Source: Gonocerus acuteangulatus
Lineage: Eukaryota > Arthropoda > Insecta > Hemiptera > Coreidae
Direction: 5' to 3'
NCBI GenBank assembly: GCA_946811695.1
Contig: OX328132.1
Span: 95,685,456 to 95,749,455, forward strand
Length of the DNA: 64,000 bases
Part shown: positions 29,158 through 43,904 of the stretch, piece by piece
Numbering within the stretch: position 1 is the stretch's first letter
Layout of the letters: the number at the start of each line of letters is the position of its first letter
The notes under the pieces: model-generated
Databases searched by the model: none
What the model was told of the DNA's origin: nothing
Seen by the model: only the letters and a program-made list of their open reading frames with translations
Program-made: the position numbers and the translations under genes

Positions 29158-32100
29158 GTTTGCTTTTTTTTTTTTATTAATTATATTTAGTGGTGAACTG
29201 TTCTCGGTATACTTAAAGAAAGTGTACAATTAAAAATGTTTCATAGTAAACACTGTCATGGGGTTAGGGTCGTGTGCTATTGTTTATAAACAATATAACT
29301 GCGAACTTATATTTTTTAGGATTTTGTGTTGTTATGTTTCCAGTTCACTACGTTTTTAATTAAATTCAATTTGTATTGTTTCCTGTATATTTATTATTTA
29401 CCTGCTAATGGCATTGTAGGACGTTTTGCTTTCTCAATTAAAAGGCAAAACAGTTTGAGTATTTATACTGTTTTTATTGTTATTATAATTCATATCACTC
29501 AATTATTATCAGTCAAAACGTGTTATTAACCAATTCCAAGAGTTATTTTAAATAGCTACTTAAGGTGCAAGTAATTATGAAAAGATTTGCAAAGTGCTTC
29601 TTGTTGAGTTTAAATTAGATTTTCTCAAATAGTTTGTTATATTCAACAGCAATTCAGGTGATTTAACAAGTAATTAGTATCAGCTAATAAACATATCAAA
29701 GATTTTTTGTTTTACCCTATGGAATTTCTTAAGTAGTCTGGTTGTTATTAATTAATATCAATAGTTTTATCTTTATCTGTTAATAGTCAGTGTTATTATT
29801 ATGTCAAATTCCAAGCATTTTTGAGCCGAATTGATATAATATTCAACTTTCAATTTATCATTATTAGCATAAAAATAAGATTTTACTGTCTGATGCATAT
29901 TTTCTTATTTAATTGAATCTTGTAAGTATTTTATTTCCTAAATTAGAGGAGTCATGGTGAATTTTATTTTTCAATTTAATCTTCAAATATAAATTTGGTC
30001 CCGTAAAAGAACATCAAAAGAAGTTCTATGGGGCAAAAGAAGTTCAATGCACATTCCAATTTTACTATTCAGTAGTAATCTAGCCTCATGAAAGATTATC
30101 ACTTGAAATACAATTGTAAAATGTGAATTCCAATTTCATTAATAGTAATTCGGTTGCATTTTATAACATCACTTGAAGTTCAATAGTGAAATGTTTATTT
30201 TAATTTCACCTTTCATTAGTAATTTAATTTTTATAAAATAACATTACTTGAAGTTCCATTGTGAGATATACATTCCAATTCTAACTTTCAATAGTAATTT
30301 GATCTAAAAAAAAATAGTGGTATTTGAAGTTCAAACGTGAATGTTACATTCACATTTTACATTTCAATAGTAAACTGGTCTCATAAAGTATCACTTTAAT
30401 TTTAATGGCTAAATGTTTATTTACATTTCATTTTTCGTTAGTAATTTGGTCTTATAAAATAGTATCACTAGAGCTTCAATGATAAAATGTGCAGTCCACT
30501 TTTACTGTACTATAGTAATTTTGTTGTATTATAATAATCCTTTGAAGTTTTTGGTAAAATGTTTATTTCCATTTCATCATTCATCACAAAATTGTTTTTA
30601 AGAAAAATAAAAACTATGTTTATTTTAGGTTAACTAGTTATTCATTGATAATGGATAGATAAATGCATTGAAAATTGAAATGAACAAATAAAAACTCGGC
30701 CTAATAACAAACAATCTCAATTCACTTCATTATTTCATAAAAAAGGTTTTGGTTTTCATTTTGGCAAATTCATTTCACACAAGTAGGAATTTAACATAGA
30801 CCTTTGAATCCCACATTCCTGCATTTCACATTTTAAGACTAGCCTGTAATTACTCCACCCTCTGGGAATGAATCCCAGTAATAGGATTTGTGCAATATTG
30901 TACCAGTTCACTGTATACTTTCTGTAGTAAATGCCTGGAAGATTATGCAGCTTTTGTTGGATATCCAGCAATCTGAATAAATCCTAGAGCCCTTATATAA
31001 TGATGCTTGGGTGGTTTTTGTTATGTTTATAGCTATTCTGTCTGGAACGGCATACAGGAAGACCTCTCGCATTTCCCTGCCAACTCCTGGGTCATTCCAT
31101 CTCAAATCAACACACAAGACTTTTTCCCCCCACCATCTCAGATTGTGATAAAATTTGGTACATGGGTTAGGTTCATAAAAACTAAGAAAAACACCAAATA
31201 TCTGCCTAATATCTCAAACAGTTTCCAAAATACGGTCATGTAATGTTTTCAAAAAGTGATCAAAAACTCGCTGTTGCAAAATTGTCATAACTCCTCTCCT
31301 GTTTAAGGTAGAAACATGGAAAAGGAGTCAATTTTGAGCTCTTTATATGCCCTTTTATATGACATGTTACACATGATAGGTTATGAAAACACAATTTTTA
31401 TCAAAATCAAAAATTAAAGTTTTGAAATTAAGATAATGAAATCGAAATGTGTTTAAAATATACGTAATTGTAAAAATTGGATTTAATTTACAATAATGTA
31501 TTAAAAAACTTTTATATATAAAAAAACTCAAAATTAGTCCAAAGCCGCCCTCGGTTTTTAATTATTTTGACTAAGAACCCATTGCAATCCCATAGCCAAA
31601 CTTGCTATAAACATTAGTAATGATATGACCTATTGTATATAATTTTGTGAACATTTTTAAAAATATTTTAAGTTAATTTTTTTTTTTTTTTTATGGCGCA
31701 TCAACAAATCTTGGCTAGTAGCGCCGATTTTTTGTTAATATACTATTTTTGATTTTGATAAAAATTATGTTTTATTAACATATCATGTGTAACAGGCCAT
31801 ATAAAGAGCTAAAAATTGACACCTTTTCCATTTTTCTTCCTTAAACAGGCATGGGCGTATATAGAAAATAATTTCAGAGGGGGCTGGGAAAATTTCGGGG
31901 GGGGGGGGGGCTGAGACCATTTCCGGTGTATGGAATACTAACAATTTAGATCTTGGAGAGTTTTAGCCAACTTAAACGCTCTTACACCCAAAATAGAATA
32001 CGTTTTATGAACTAAATGATCTTATTTAATTTATTTTTAAGGGTTTTATGAAATTTTTACAGATCAAATCAAAATTTGGGGGGGGGGGCTGCAGCCCCCT

Positions 32101-35100
32101 CAGTCCCCCTTATATACGCCTATGTAAACAGGAGAGGAATTATGACGATTTAAACATTTAGCTGTAGCGAGGTTTTGACGGCTTTTTGAAAACTTTACAA
32201 AACTGTATTTTCAATTGTTGTCCCAATACCTTTGGGTGCACCAAATTTCATTAATATCTGAAAGGGTGTGGTAAAATAGGTGTGTTGATTTGACATGGAC
32301 TGACCCTCCTCCAAATACCAACTTTGTTGGGTAGATTCTTTCTTTATTATATTTCCACCTTAAGGAGCAGGTTTCATTAAACTAACTAGTGACTAGTTAT
32401 TTTTTGATAAAACAATATATGAAACTAATTCAGTGGTATTTTGCTGAAATCTGTCAAGACACTTTTTTGGTTTTTGATAGCAATCCACCTTGTTGCACTT
32501 TCAAATTTAAATTCTGCCCCCCAAAAAACAGCTCCAAAAATATAATGATACATCTGAAAAAATTGAAATTTTACGCAACAAGTAAAAGAAAATAATTTTA
32601 ATTTGTCTTAAAAGAATGACCTCTAGATTTGGGTAAATTCTTCTATGAGAGTAGTTGATAGATTTTGCGGCTTATTATTGTACTTTCACTTTTAGATCAA
32701 AACTGAACAATGAGTTGTTATTCTGCCAGAGGGGAAGGTAAATAAACATTCTAGTTATAACGAATGATCTTTCCTCTTATCGGGGTGAAATTTTGTAAGT
32801 ACAATTATGTCGATTTACTAACATCTAGTAACTGCAGTTATGAGCCCGCCCACACAATAATGTCAATTGTTCAAAATTTTACGCTTGCGTCATTATACTT
32901 TTGGAGCAGTGATATGATGTCTTTTAGAACACCTCATTGTCTTGTGTAGTATTCAGAATCTCTGTACAGTAGTAACTACAAATATAGTTGATGATAGAAG
33001 TTCACTCTTTCAACACATTCATTTTTTAATACTAGGCAACAATATAACCTGTAATGATTTAATAGTATCAAAAATAACAGCTAGCTGAATAAAATTACTA
33101 GTTCAAATACTATATGATTTAAGGAAACAATACCCTAGTGTCATAAAATAACATCACCTGTTTCAATCACATAATTGGGGTACCCAAAAGTAATCAACAT
33201 TTTGACTTTGGAATTCATTTTATTTGTTACAGACATCCCACCACACACACAACACCTTCCTGGTGGTCAAAGTCTGTTTAGGGGTTGGTACTGTAGTTGG
33301 CCTTGAGACAACCATCCTTTCGGCTGCTTCATGTTGTCATAAAGGATCCATTTTTCATCTCTGGTCACACTTCTTCCAAGAATTGGATCATTATGGAGCC
33401 TAGAAACAACGATGAGCAGAGCGTTCTCCGAGGGTCCTTGTTGACTTCCAATAATTGATGGCATACCCATTGGCCCTGTGTGTGTGATTTACCAATTTCA
33501 ATGAAGTTCCTCTGAATGGTGGACCATGTTCGCTCAAGGATGGTTATCTAATTGTCAACCTCGGATCGGATTCCACGAGGCATCAAGGCATCCAGGTCAT
33601 ACTTTTTAGGCTTACCGCTTCGAGGCTGGGCTGTGAGGTCAAAATCACCCTTGGTGAACCTCCTGTACCAATGACCGCACTTGTTTACAGTCAACACATC
33701 ATCATAAACTTCATTTATTTTTTGAGTCGCAGCTGTCATCTTAATTCCCCCATGATACTGAAAAAGCATGCAATTGCGAGTATGCTCTTCAGAAGTTACG
33801 AACCCCGCCATCTACTCTCTATCAAGGCACTGAACAACTTAATGCTAAATTAAATGTTGAGCAAAGAGACTGATCCACTGATAAATCTAATGGTTTGATT
33901 GTTTACTCCCAAAGATTAGTGTAGTATTAAGGTAAAAATATATCTCACACATCATCACATTGTTGTTTTGGGTCCCCCTATTAGTTTAATGGTGAAATGT
34001 TTATTTTAATTTAATCTTTTAGTAGTAATTTGGTCTCATAAAGTAGCACCACTTTAACTTTAATGATGTAATGTATGTTTCACTCTCATCTTTCAATTGT
34101 AACTTGGCCTCAGAAAATAAAAACACGCTAAGTTTAATAGTAAAATGTATATTTAAATGTCATCTTCAGTAATACCTTGGGTTTTATAAAATAGCTAGCC
34201 ATGATATTTGTTGGAAATTTCAATTTTAGATAGTATATCTAATTAAATTTTAATCATTGACCAGTTGCATGAAGTTGTAATTGTCAACAATTTTAATAAT
34301 GTATATTCTTTTGAATATTCATTTTGTTCCAACAGTGATAAAAGTCTTGACAGCACTAATGGCATGCCCTTGAGGCCCAGAAGGACAGGACTGATTTATT
34401 TATTTATAGGCTTAATAAACATACAATTTCACATTATAGAACTACACTCAAATATTACTCAGATGATACTGATTTTTATGCTGAAACCCGTTGCTTATAT
34501 AAGTAGATTAGGAGGGGATTACAGATATTGAATGATTGTTAATAGAGTAAATTCATGTAATAACCATTAATGATAAAAGGAATAATTTGATAAATACTTG
34601 AAAATATTAAATATAATGAATTACTAATTTACAATTACATATAACCCCCTTGGCTTTTACTTAATATATTCCATGAAAGAATAGATTTTTGTTAGTATGG
34701 TGAACCACTTGGACAGTCACAAAAAAAAAAAAAAATTGAGGTAGTACAGGAATAGTAAGGGAACATTTAGAACAATTTTGGTGATGTACCAAAACAGATA
34801 ATTTATACAAAAAATGTAAAAAATAAAAAAAAAAAAAAAAAAAAGTAAATGTTAGGTCACTGAACACTGAATTAAGACAAGAAGACGGACAGAATTAACT
34901 GACAGATTTTTTTTTTCTTAAGAAAAATTCAGAAAAAAAAATCAGTCTGGTAACAGGCCACTAAGGGCTCAGAGGGGCAGATACTGTAGAGGTATCTGAT
35001 TCTTGACCATACGGCTCACTAGGGAGATAGTGTGGTCAGTACTATGCTCTGGCCACCTCATTTTCCCTTTGCAGGTACCCATTAATTAAAGGCTGGGTGA

Positions 35101-38065
35101 GCCTAGGGACAATCTGGGACCCCAAATCCAACTAAGAAAAATTCATATCTTCCTTTTTTTCATTCCCATCATACAACTCAATCGTGAGATAAAAATTTTA
35201 AAAGAAATTTTGGTTTTCTTTTTTTATTCAACAAGGGGCATATTTCACATTCAGAGCTTTGAATTTGATTTTAGGGGATTATTTGGATCCCCCCAAAAAA
35301 ACTCTTTGGGGCCCGACAACCAAAGCTTATCCGGCTGCACCCCTTGCTTACTTTTTGAAGTACCTCTTGACATCCAAGAATATATTCCAATAGACGTATA
35401 TTAGTAATTTTATTAATGCTTCATTACTAATTAATGTAACCTTACATAAGAGTAACATAGAAGTATAACCTGAAATTATTTTTTTATTTTATTTTTTTTT
35501 TTAACAGAGCATTGGCATCTAGGCAATTAGCGCCAACATCTAGGGTGCAGCGGGGAATTTTACAACGAGCCGTGAGATAGAAAATTCCTGCAGCCAGTGG
35601 GAATCGAACCCACCATCCCTGCTTATGAATCTAAGAGGCTGGCCACTAGGCCATGGGGAGACCCCAAATTAAATTAGTTATTAACAGTAATAAAATGCTT
35701 TCAATCGTTGAGTAAGAAATAATTGTGTAGATTGAGAACTCCATTTTTGGACATTAATAAAATGAGCTATTTATAATAAACAGTTACATAGTGTTATTTA
35801 CAAGAATAGAGAATCCGTCTACACTTAAGCCACTTTTGTTTTGGAATTTTTCTAGTAGAGATCCTTGAATGAAGCATTGATGGGATCCAGCTTACTGTTT
35901 TATGTATGTTAGATTTATTCAAGAAGCATATACTTAATCATGGATGTTTAAAAAGGGTGGCCAACAATAAATAGTGTGGTGGTAATGACATTGCCAGTAA
36001 ATACACTAAAATAAAAATACCTTCATTATTACTATGAAAACCTCTGACTTCGTAAATATATATTGACAAGCCAAGACTTTTTCTTGTCTTCATTTATAGC
36101 TTTGCATTTTTTAAAAATATTTCCTCGATTATACCCCTAGCTTCTGTTTTGTTTCAGGGGAGAATAATGTCCTTACAGAATTTCCAATGCATAGGTTCTC
36201 AGAATGCTCACGAATAGGAAAAGATTGTTACATAATCACAATAGATGGTGAAAGTACACTTTTACGATTTAAGGATGAACATGGTAGGTTTATTTGCCTT
36301 TATTTACCATTAAAAATTAAAATGATTTTCTATTTTGTTTTATAAATTATTCTAATAATTTTTATGTTTTGCTTGATTGACTAGATATGTCAAAATTCCA
36401 TAGCATTGTGAATGAAGTAAAGTATGGGAAAGGAACGTCAGTATTTTCAGAAAGGACAGATGATTCTTCTGCTGTCCAGTATTTTCAGGTAAACTGTTTA
36501 GTATTTTATTATTGTATTATAATGATGGACATTGGAATTATATATCCTCCCACACAACTTTTTTTTTATTCTTAAATTTTTGTTTCATGGTTTTTATTTC
36601 TTTACTCATTTTAATTGCAATAGAAAATATATTTTGTTTTCACTAGTTACAATAGCCTTTTCTTTTTTTATTTGAATTCTCATTAACTACCACTATCAAA
36701 ACTTGATGAGGTACTATCTCTTTGGGTAATGAAATGAAATGCCTTATTGGGAGAAGGAGTCTTCACAGTAGGGCCGGGGCAAGTTGGCTGTTTTAGTAAT
36801 CGGTTTTTAAAATAAATAAATAATCTTTTTTTAATCATCTTTTTAAATAAATAATCTTTGTGTCCTGTAGAGACAACCCCAGGTGGGTTGGGAATATGCC
36901 ATCCCATTGGGCTCATGAAGGGATTAAAGCTGTTTTTTTAATTTAACATGTAATAATAAAGGGATATTATTTATTCATTTCTTGAAAAAACTATCTTGGA
37001 TTCTATCAAACATTTTGCAGAAAAAAAGGATTTTAATTCCAAAATAAAGAATTTTTGATTAAAAAAAGTTATTGGTTTTGACACTATTAATGAAAAATTA
37101 TTCAAATTCTTATTTATTCACAGAATAAAATAATTGTAAAATATATATTCATCAAAAATATGAAAACAAATTCAATATTTCTTCATTTTTTTTTATTTGT
37201 TTATCAGAGCGATTTAAGCTTATTTTTATTGTAAGCCTCATAGATCTTTCTTACTTTTTTATGAAGAATAGAGTTAAGAATTTTTTTTTTTTTTTTTATA
37301 TGATCGCTTATAAATAAATTATTATTATAAATTATTTTTCTTATTAGCCTAAGTTATATGAATTATTTTAATCATTTTTGTAGCTTAAATTAATTTTAAA
37401 TTATTGTTTTATTTCAGTTTTATGGATATTTATCGCAACAACAAAACATGTTGCAAGATTATGTGAGGACGAGTACTTACCAAAGAGCTGTTTTGACTAA
37501 TAGTGATGACTTTAGAGATAAGGTGGTGCTTGATGTTGGGGCTGGTAGTGGCATACTCTCATTTTTTGCTGTCCAGGCTGGTGCACGAAGAGTTTATGCA
37601 GTTGAAGCGAGTTCTATGGCTCAACATGCAGAGGTAATTTACTTTCAGGTTTACCTTTCAAGTTAAACCTTACCTTAGCTCATCCCAATTTTATTGCATT
37701 TTCATGCAACTAAGATTGTGTATTCTTTATGAATTGGATATTTATTTGAATGCCTACATTTTTTCTTCCATCCATTATTGCTACCTCCCTTGTAATGTAA
37801 TAATATGCATTAATCTTCATTGTGCTATTAATTGTTTGAATGTCTGTCTTTCTGTGTGCTTTCAACCCCAAATACTGTACAACATATGCATGCCTTTCAA
37901 TAACTATGCCTCGCTGGCAACATCTACTTGTATCCAATCAAAACATCAACCAATCATTGATCAATGAAACCAATGAATCAATGATTGGTTGATGGGATAA
38001 ATCTATCTTGTAATGCATTTTATTACCCTGTTTGTTTTTGGTGATTTTTTCTTTGTTAAATTGTA

Positions 38066-38135
<70 letters not shown>

Positions 38136-40248
38136 GATACTTTAATTTTCATTAATGGTGTTCTTTGATCAATAGATAAGTTATTTATGTATTTGAAGTT
38201 ATTTTTCTTCACCTAAATATTAAAAATTGTGTAAGCTATACAGGGTGTCCCGTAAATGTCTAGTCATTTTGTGGGAGGTGATGGAGGACCTTTAGGGGAA
38301 CAAAAAATGTTCTATAACGATTTTCCAAATTCTCACACATAAGGGAGAAAACGTTGTTTTATTGTTTTATCGAGACAAATGTGGCTTTAGAAAAATTATC
38401 GTTGTAGCTCCGGCCCAGGTGGTTCTACTAGAAAGAAAGTGAAACCAATCGAAAGCTGAGTAAATTTACTATAAGACTAGTTGATATTAAACGTAAAAAT
38501 GAATGAATGTAAGTATGTATATCTTACCAAAAGAAAGCTACAGTAGGACCTCCATTATCCGGGGTAATGACGGGGAGGGTAGTCCACGGATAATCGAAAA
38601 CCCCGGATAGTCGAAACACAATATTTTATTGACTAAATGTGCTGGATTATAAGGGTATAAAGAAAAACTAAGATGTCATGTAAACCTTCTTATTTGCATT
38701 GAAAAATGTTGTAAACGTTTTATTAATTAATAATTTGTATAAGTGCAAAAATAAACTCAAATTCAAATTAAATTTTTTTGTCGAGAAATTCAGTAATTTT
38801 TTGTCGTTTTTTGATACATAATTATTTTCTTATATCTGTTGTGATCGCCCGTAACAAGATAATTCTGCTGAAATCGGAATTTGTATGTACTCGAGTAAAG
38901 GGTTAAAAGCTCAACAGAGGAAATATTTCCTTGGTAGCCTAACATACAGCCCAGGGGATTCATAGAAAGACGTGAAAACATTTCAGTTCCAAGAATATGA
39001 AATAAATTGAGATGCTTCCAGTAATATGGAATCATCACATTCTTCCGAAAACAGCGCTGTTTTTCCATTCTTTAGTTTACAATGTATGTAATTAATTTAA
39101 ATTAATATTTATGTACATAATCGTCATTACATACATACAAATATTTGCTACGTAATTATGAAATCAAATGCTTTAGTTGATAAAAATAAAAATAAAAATT
39201 CCCCCATCGAGACCCAGGTTAATTGGAATCCCGGATAATGGAGGTCCTACTGTATTCTAAATTTCCTGACATTTTCTTTTTTGGCGGCGCTAATGGCCAA
39301 GATTTATGACGATGCGCCGTAAAAAAAAAAAAGAAAAAAAATTTCTTAATATTTCTTACCAACGTTACTCCATAATGGGCAGGATCTGAGATTTCCGGGT
39401 TTCAGAAAAACTTCCTCATTTAACCAGCTTTCCATTCATGTATCAAAATCCTGTGTTATTGAAGTATGTGAACGATTTAGGAACAAAAGTTTAAAAAAAT
39501 ACATGGATCTGTGAAAAGATAATTAATTTGCTTTCTTCAGTTCATTCAAAAAGCTTAAAAGATATATTTATTTTTATAAATATTTACTTAAATATTAAGT
39601 AAATATTTACTTGAAACAATAAAAAAAAAATTACTTCCATGAAAATAAAAAAAAAATCCTAAAACAGTAAATAAATAATATACACATTTATTTTGAATTT
39701 ATTCATTACAGCAACTAATACTGGGTCCAGGAGGTGACCATTAATGAACCCCAATCACACATTAACCTCAAAAATGATTATTTTTTACCTAGATCATGCA
39801 TTTGAACACATTTTTACAGGACTATCTACATCTTATTTATTAGGGATGGGATATTTAATTACTACATCAAACACACATGGGCTCATGAGAATCCCAGTGC
39901 GGCTCACAAGCGTGGCCATGAGTATCAATTCAAGGTAAAGCACTTGTTTTCTAATTATAAATACCTGTAAAAATGTGTTCAAATGCGTGATGTAGGTAAA
40001 AATAATAATTTTTGAGGTTAATGTATGGTTGGGGTTCATTAATGGCCATCTCCTGGACCCAATTTTAGCTACTGTAATTAACAAATTAAAATAAATGTGT
40101 ATATTATTTATTTCTTGTTTTAGGATTTTTTTTATTTTTCTGGAAGTAATTTTTTTTATTGTTTCAAGTAAATATTTATAAAAATAAATATATCTTTTAA
40201 GCTTTTTGAATAAATTGAAGAAAAAAATTTAATTTTCTTTTCACAGAT

Positions 40249-40284
<36 letters not shown>

Positions 40285-43200
40285 CTACATCTTGGCCATT
40301 AGCGCCGGGCTATCTATAGGTTGCCACCCTTTTAATGCCAACAGCATTAAAAGGGTGGCACCCATTCAGGTACTGACCACGCCCGACGTTGCTTAACTTC
40401 GGTGATCTACGGGAACCGGTGTATTCAACGTGGCTATGGCCGTTGGCCACAGATCCATGTTTTTTTCTTTTATAAACTTTTGTCCCTAAATCGTTCACAT
40501 ACTTCAATAACACAGGATTGCGATACATGAATGGAAAGCTGGTTATGGGAGGAAGTTTTTCTGAAACCCGGAAATCTCAGATCCTGTCCATTAAGGAGTA
40601 ACACTGGTAAGAAATATGAAAAAAATGTCAGGAAATTTAGAATAGCTTTTTTTTGTAAGATAGACATACTTACATTCATTCATTTTTACGTTTACTATCA
40701 CCTAGTCTTATAGTAAATTTACCCAGTTTATCCATGACCCAAGTGGTTGAACTGCCTTAAAACAAAAAAAAAAAAATTACTCAGCTTTCGATTGGTTTCA
40801 CTTTCGTTCTAGTAGAACCACCTGGGCCGAAGCTACAACGATTATTCTTCTATAAACCATGTGTGTCTCCATAAAACAATAAAACGTTTTCTCCCTTATG
40901 TGTGAGAATTTGGAAAATCGTCACAGAACATTTTTTGTTCCCCTAAAGGTCCTCTATCACCTCCCACAATATGACTACACATTTACAGGACACCCTGTAT
41001 ATTATGTTGTTAACCAATAACCGATGGTAGTTTTATGTTACAAAATAAATTGAGTAACTCCATTGTTTTCATAGGCAATTATATATTTCATGCTGATCTA
41101 ATGAAGAACAAGGTCGAGTCTGTATATTACACCGTTTTTTTTTTTAAATCTTCATGATTTATGTTTACGTAAAACAATTATACCATTTTTGGTGCTAATG
41201 GCCCAGAAGTCAATGCACCGTTAAAAAAAAATATATATACCATTTTTTTTTAAGTATGAACATTCAACTTTCATATGTAGATTATCTTTCTTTTCTTTTT
41301 TATTATTATTATTATTGAAAAAAAGCTTCTTCAGGGTCTAAAGTTCAGCAAAAATTGCTTCTTGACAATTAATTATGCTAATACCTGATTAAATTAGTGA
41401 TAATTATTTACTAACTTAAATTATTCATCGTAAATTTTAGACATTGGTTGCAGCTAATAACTTACAAGATAAGATTAAGGTTATTGCTGGCAAAATTGAA
41501 GAGATTGAACTACCAGAAATGGTGGATGTAATTATTTCAGAACCTATGGGTTATATGCTGTATAATGAAAGGATGCTTGAAACGTACCTTCATGCAAAAA
41601 AGTGGCTTAAACCAGGAGGTAATTTTTTTAATGTTTGTTACTCTTTATTTTGAATAACCATTTCCTACTTATTTCTGAATATTTACTGATCCCGAGCCAG
41701 CGCTTTCATGGAGTTAAGACTCTTTCTCTTTTACTGTCCAAGCCTGGACTCTTCATATATCTCTCCTTTCATTTCTGACTTGGTCTCTCCTTGACAGACC
41801 TGCCACTTTCTGGAGATACTTCATTTCTGCGGCTGTAGCCCTACTCCAGTGTTTGTTCAGTGGAACCCAGCTTTCACATCCATACTGAAGTGTAGGGAGG
41901 TAGATGGCCTTAAAGATGCACAGTTTTCCATTTCTCTCTTCCCCACCATAGTGTCACACAGCTTGTAATACACATTATTTGCCTTTTTTATCCTGTTGGA
42001 AAGCTCGAGGTCCATTTTTCCATTCCTACTGATCACAGTTCCGAGGTATGTATATTCCTCTGCTGTTTCCAATACCTCTCCCTTGCAATTTCCTCCTCTT
42101 CATGACCAATGTGCAACACCTTGTTTTTCCTTTTATTTATTACCAAGCTCTTTCTTTTCATTTCAGTTTTCCACTCGGAAACTGCTTGCTGTAAATTTTT
42201 GTTGAAATCAGCTATGAGTACAATATCGTCTGCAAAGACCAAATCTTGTGATAAAATTGTCCTCATGTTCCTCTTTCCTATTACATGTTCCATGTTCCTC
42301 TTTCCTATTACATGTTCCATGTTCCTCTTTCCTATTACATGTCCCATGTTCCTATAGTAATAGGATAGTAAAGTGGACCCCAGAAATATATGTGTGGTAG
42401 GGTGTATAGTGCATTCAATTCCTATCTAAGAAGATAGGGAGGGCCTGCAGCAGTTTGGGTTTTACTATGGGCCTGGTTAAAAGATTACCATCGATGTTTA
42501 GAATGAGTGGCAATCTGTAAGTACACCTACTAACCCTCTGTATTACAGAATTTTCTACAATAGATAAATTTATTTTATATATCAAGCTCTATGGTTCTCA
42601 ATGAACCAAACTTAAACTAAATCAAAATTTCTAAAAAAAAATATACGAGTTGGCACATTGACAGGTTACCTTAGGTAAGCTGGAGCAATTTCAGCTGTAA
42701 GATAATGTGGGCGAAGATTTTTTTACTCATTTATCCTAGCTTATTTTTTCCTATAATAATTTTTTCAATTTTATTTTATTTCTGCTTTTAGGAGTTATGT
42801 TTCCAAGCAAGGGAGACTTACATATTGCTCCTTTCATGGATGACGCTCTCTTTATGGAACAAACGAGCAAAGCTAGTTTTTGGTAATTATTGTGTTGTAT
42901 TTCCCTTCAATCTACGTTATAACTTTTTTTGCTGGAACTTAAATTTTGGAAGTTTTGAGTGAATCATTTTTTTTTTTTTATTGTACCAGTATCTATTGAA
43001 TATATGTTTATGTTGTTTTCCCCTAGTCCAATTCAATAGAGTTTAAAAAGAAAAATAATTTATTTTTATTGTTAAGTTCATGACAAAAGCACATCATATG
43101 ATTATTAACAATTAGAGATTTGATAGAAATTAACTCATTTCCAGGGTCCCGTTCTCCACAGCCCCCAGATGAGTTAACCCCGCAAAAGTCGAGTCTAGTG

Positions 43201-43761
43201 TTTTTTTTTTTTTTTTTTTTGTTTTGCCGCCTTTTCAAGGTTTGCTCTTGAAAACTCTATTACCAATAAGTTTCTCATATTCTTACCTTCTTTTACTAAA
43301 ATACTAATTTTACTGATAAATGCAATTTAAAACAACTAATTAAGAAATTGAGTTAAAAAACACAAAAACCAATTTAAAAGAACAAAACTAACACTTTCGA
43401 ACTAACACTTATTTCTCCAATTTACATCGCCCCATCAAAAAATTCCTAAGAACTTATTTTTGTAGAAAACTTAGTAACCTTTCGAATGATCACCTTCCAC
43501 TTACCACGATTTTCCAACCGTTTTTGAGATATTTACAAAAATATACGAAAATCCCAAAACTTTTCATGTCTATGAATAACATATTTTTTTTTTAATACTT
43601 CCTTAACTCAAAATTTAAGAAAAATTACAGATATTGCCTTTAAAATGGCTTCATTGGTTTCCTATCTCAAGGAACCAATAAACCAATAAAACGAGTACCA
43701 GCAAGTATATGAATTTCTTTCACACAAAATTTTGCCCCAATCATCATGTTCTTCTCATGTT

Positions 43762-43820
<59 letters not shown>

Positions 43821-43842
43821 CACACACACGTGTGTGTGTGTG

Positions 43843-43904
<62 letters not shown>

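Larger units (their letters stand above)
31089..32306. mobile_element. Inverted-repeat element with GGGTCA termini
   Basis: Ends GGGTCATTCCATCTCAAATC and GGGTCAGTCCATGTCAAATC (inverted), followed on both sides by AACACAC. Arms continue inward (CATAACTCCTCTCCTGTTTA; AAAGAGCTAAAAATTGACAC) around a loop near 31420-31730. Possible 4-bp flanks TCCT. A hAT-type element interrupts the right arm only. No transposase found. Confidence 0.72.
38241..40997. mobile_element. Large inverted-repeat (Tc1/mariner-type) element in CARM1 intron 4
   Basis: Ends CAGGGTGTCCCGTAAATG and, inverted, CAGGGTGTCCTGTAAATG, each flanked by TA (38239-38240 and 40998-40999). The arms match from the termini to a centre near 39935, e.g. 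GGTGGTTCTACTAGAA and TTCTAGTAGAACCACC. Three younger insertions sit in single arms: pogo-like 38541-39252 and a SINE tail near 39283 in the left arm, and a 5S SINE 40253-40447 in the right. TA duplication supports Tc1/mariner; no transposase remains. Confidence 0.82.

Noticed and set aside
35590..35666. A functional tRNA gene on the minus strand
   Set aside because: A and B boxes are good, but no complete cloverleaf was found and a SINE body follows directly.
37448..37666. A separate small methyltransferase gene
   Set aside because: It is CARM1 exon 4; reading past 37633 enters the intron.
40359..40447. A functional 5S rRNA gene
   Set aside because: Only about 89 of ~120 nt are present, followed by a hairpin, SINE tail, A-run and TSD.
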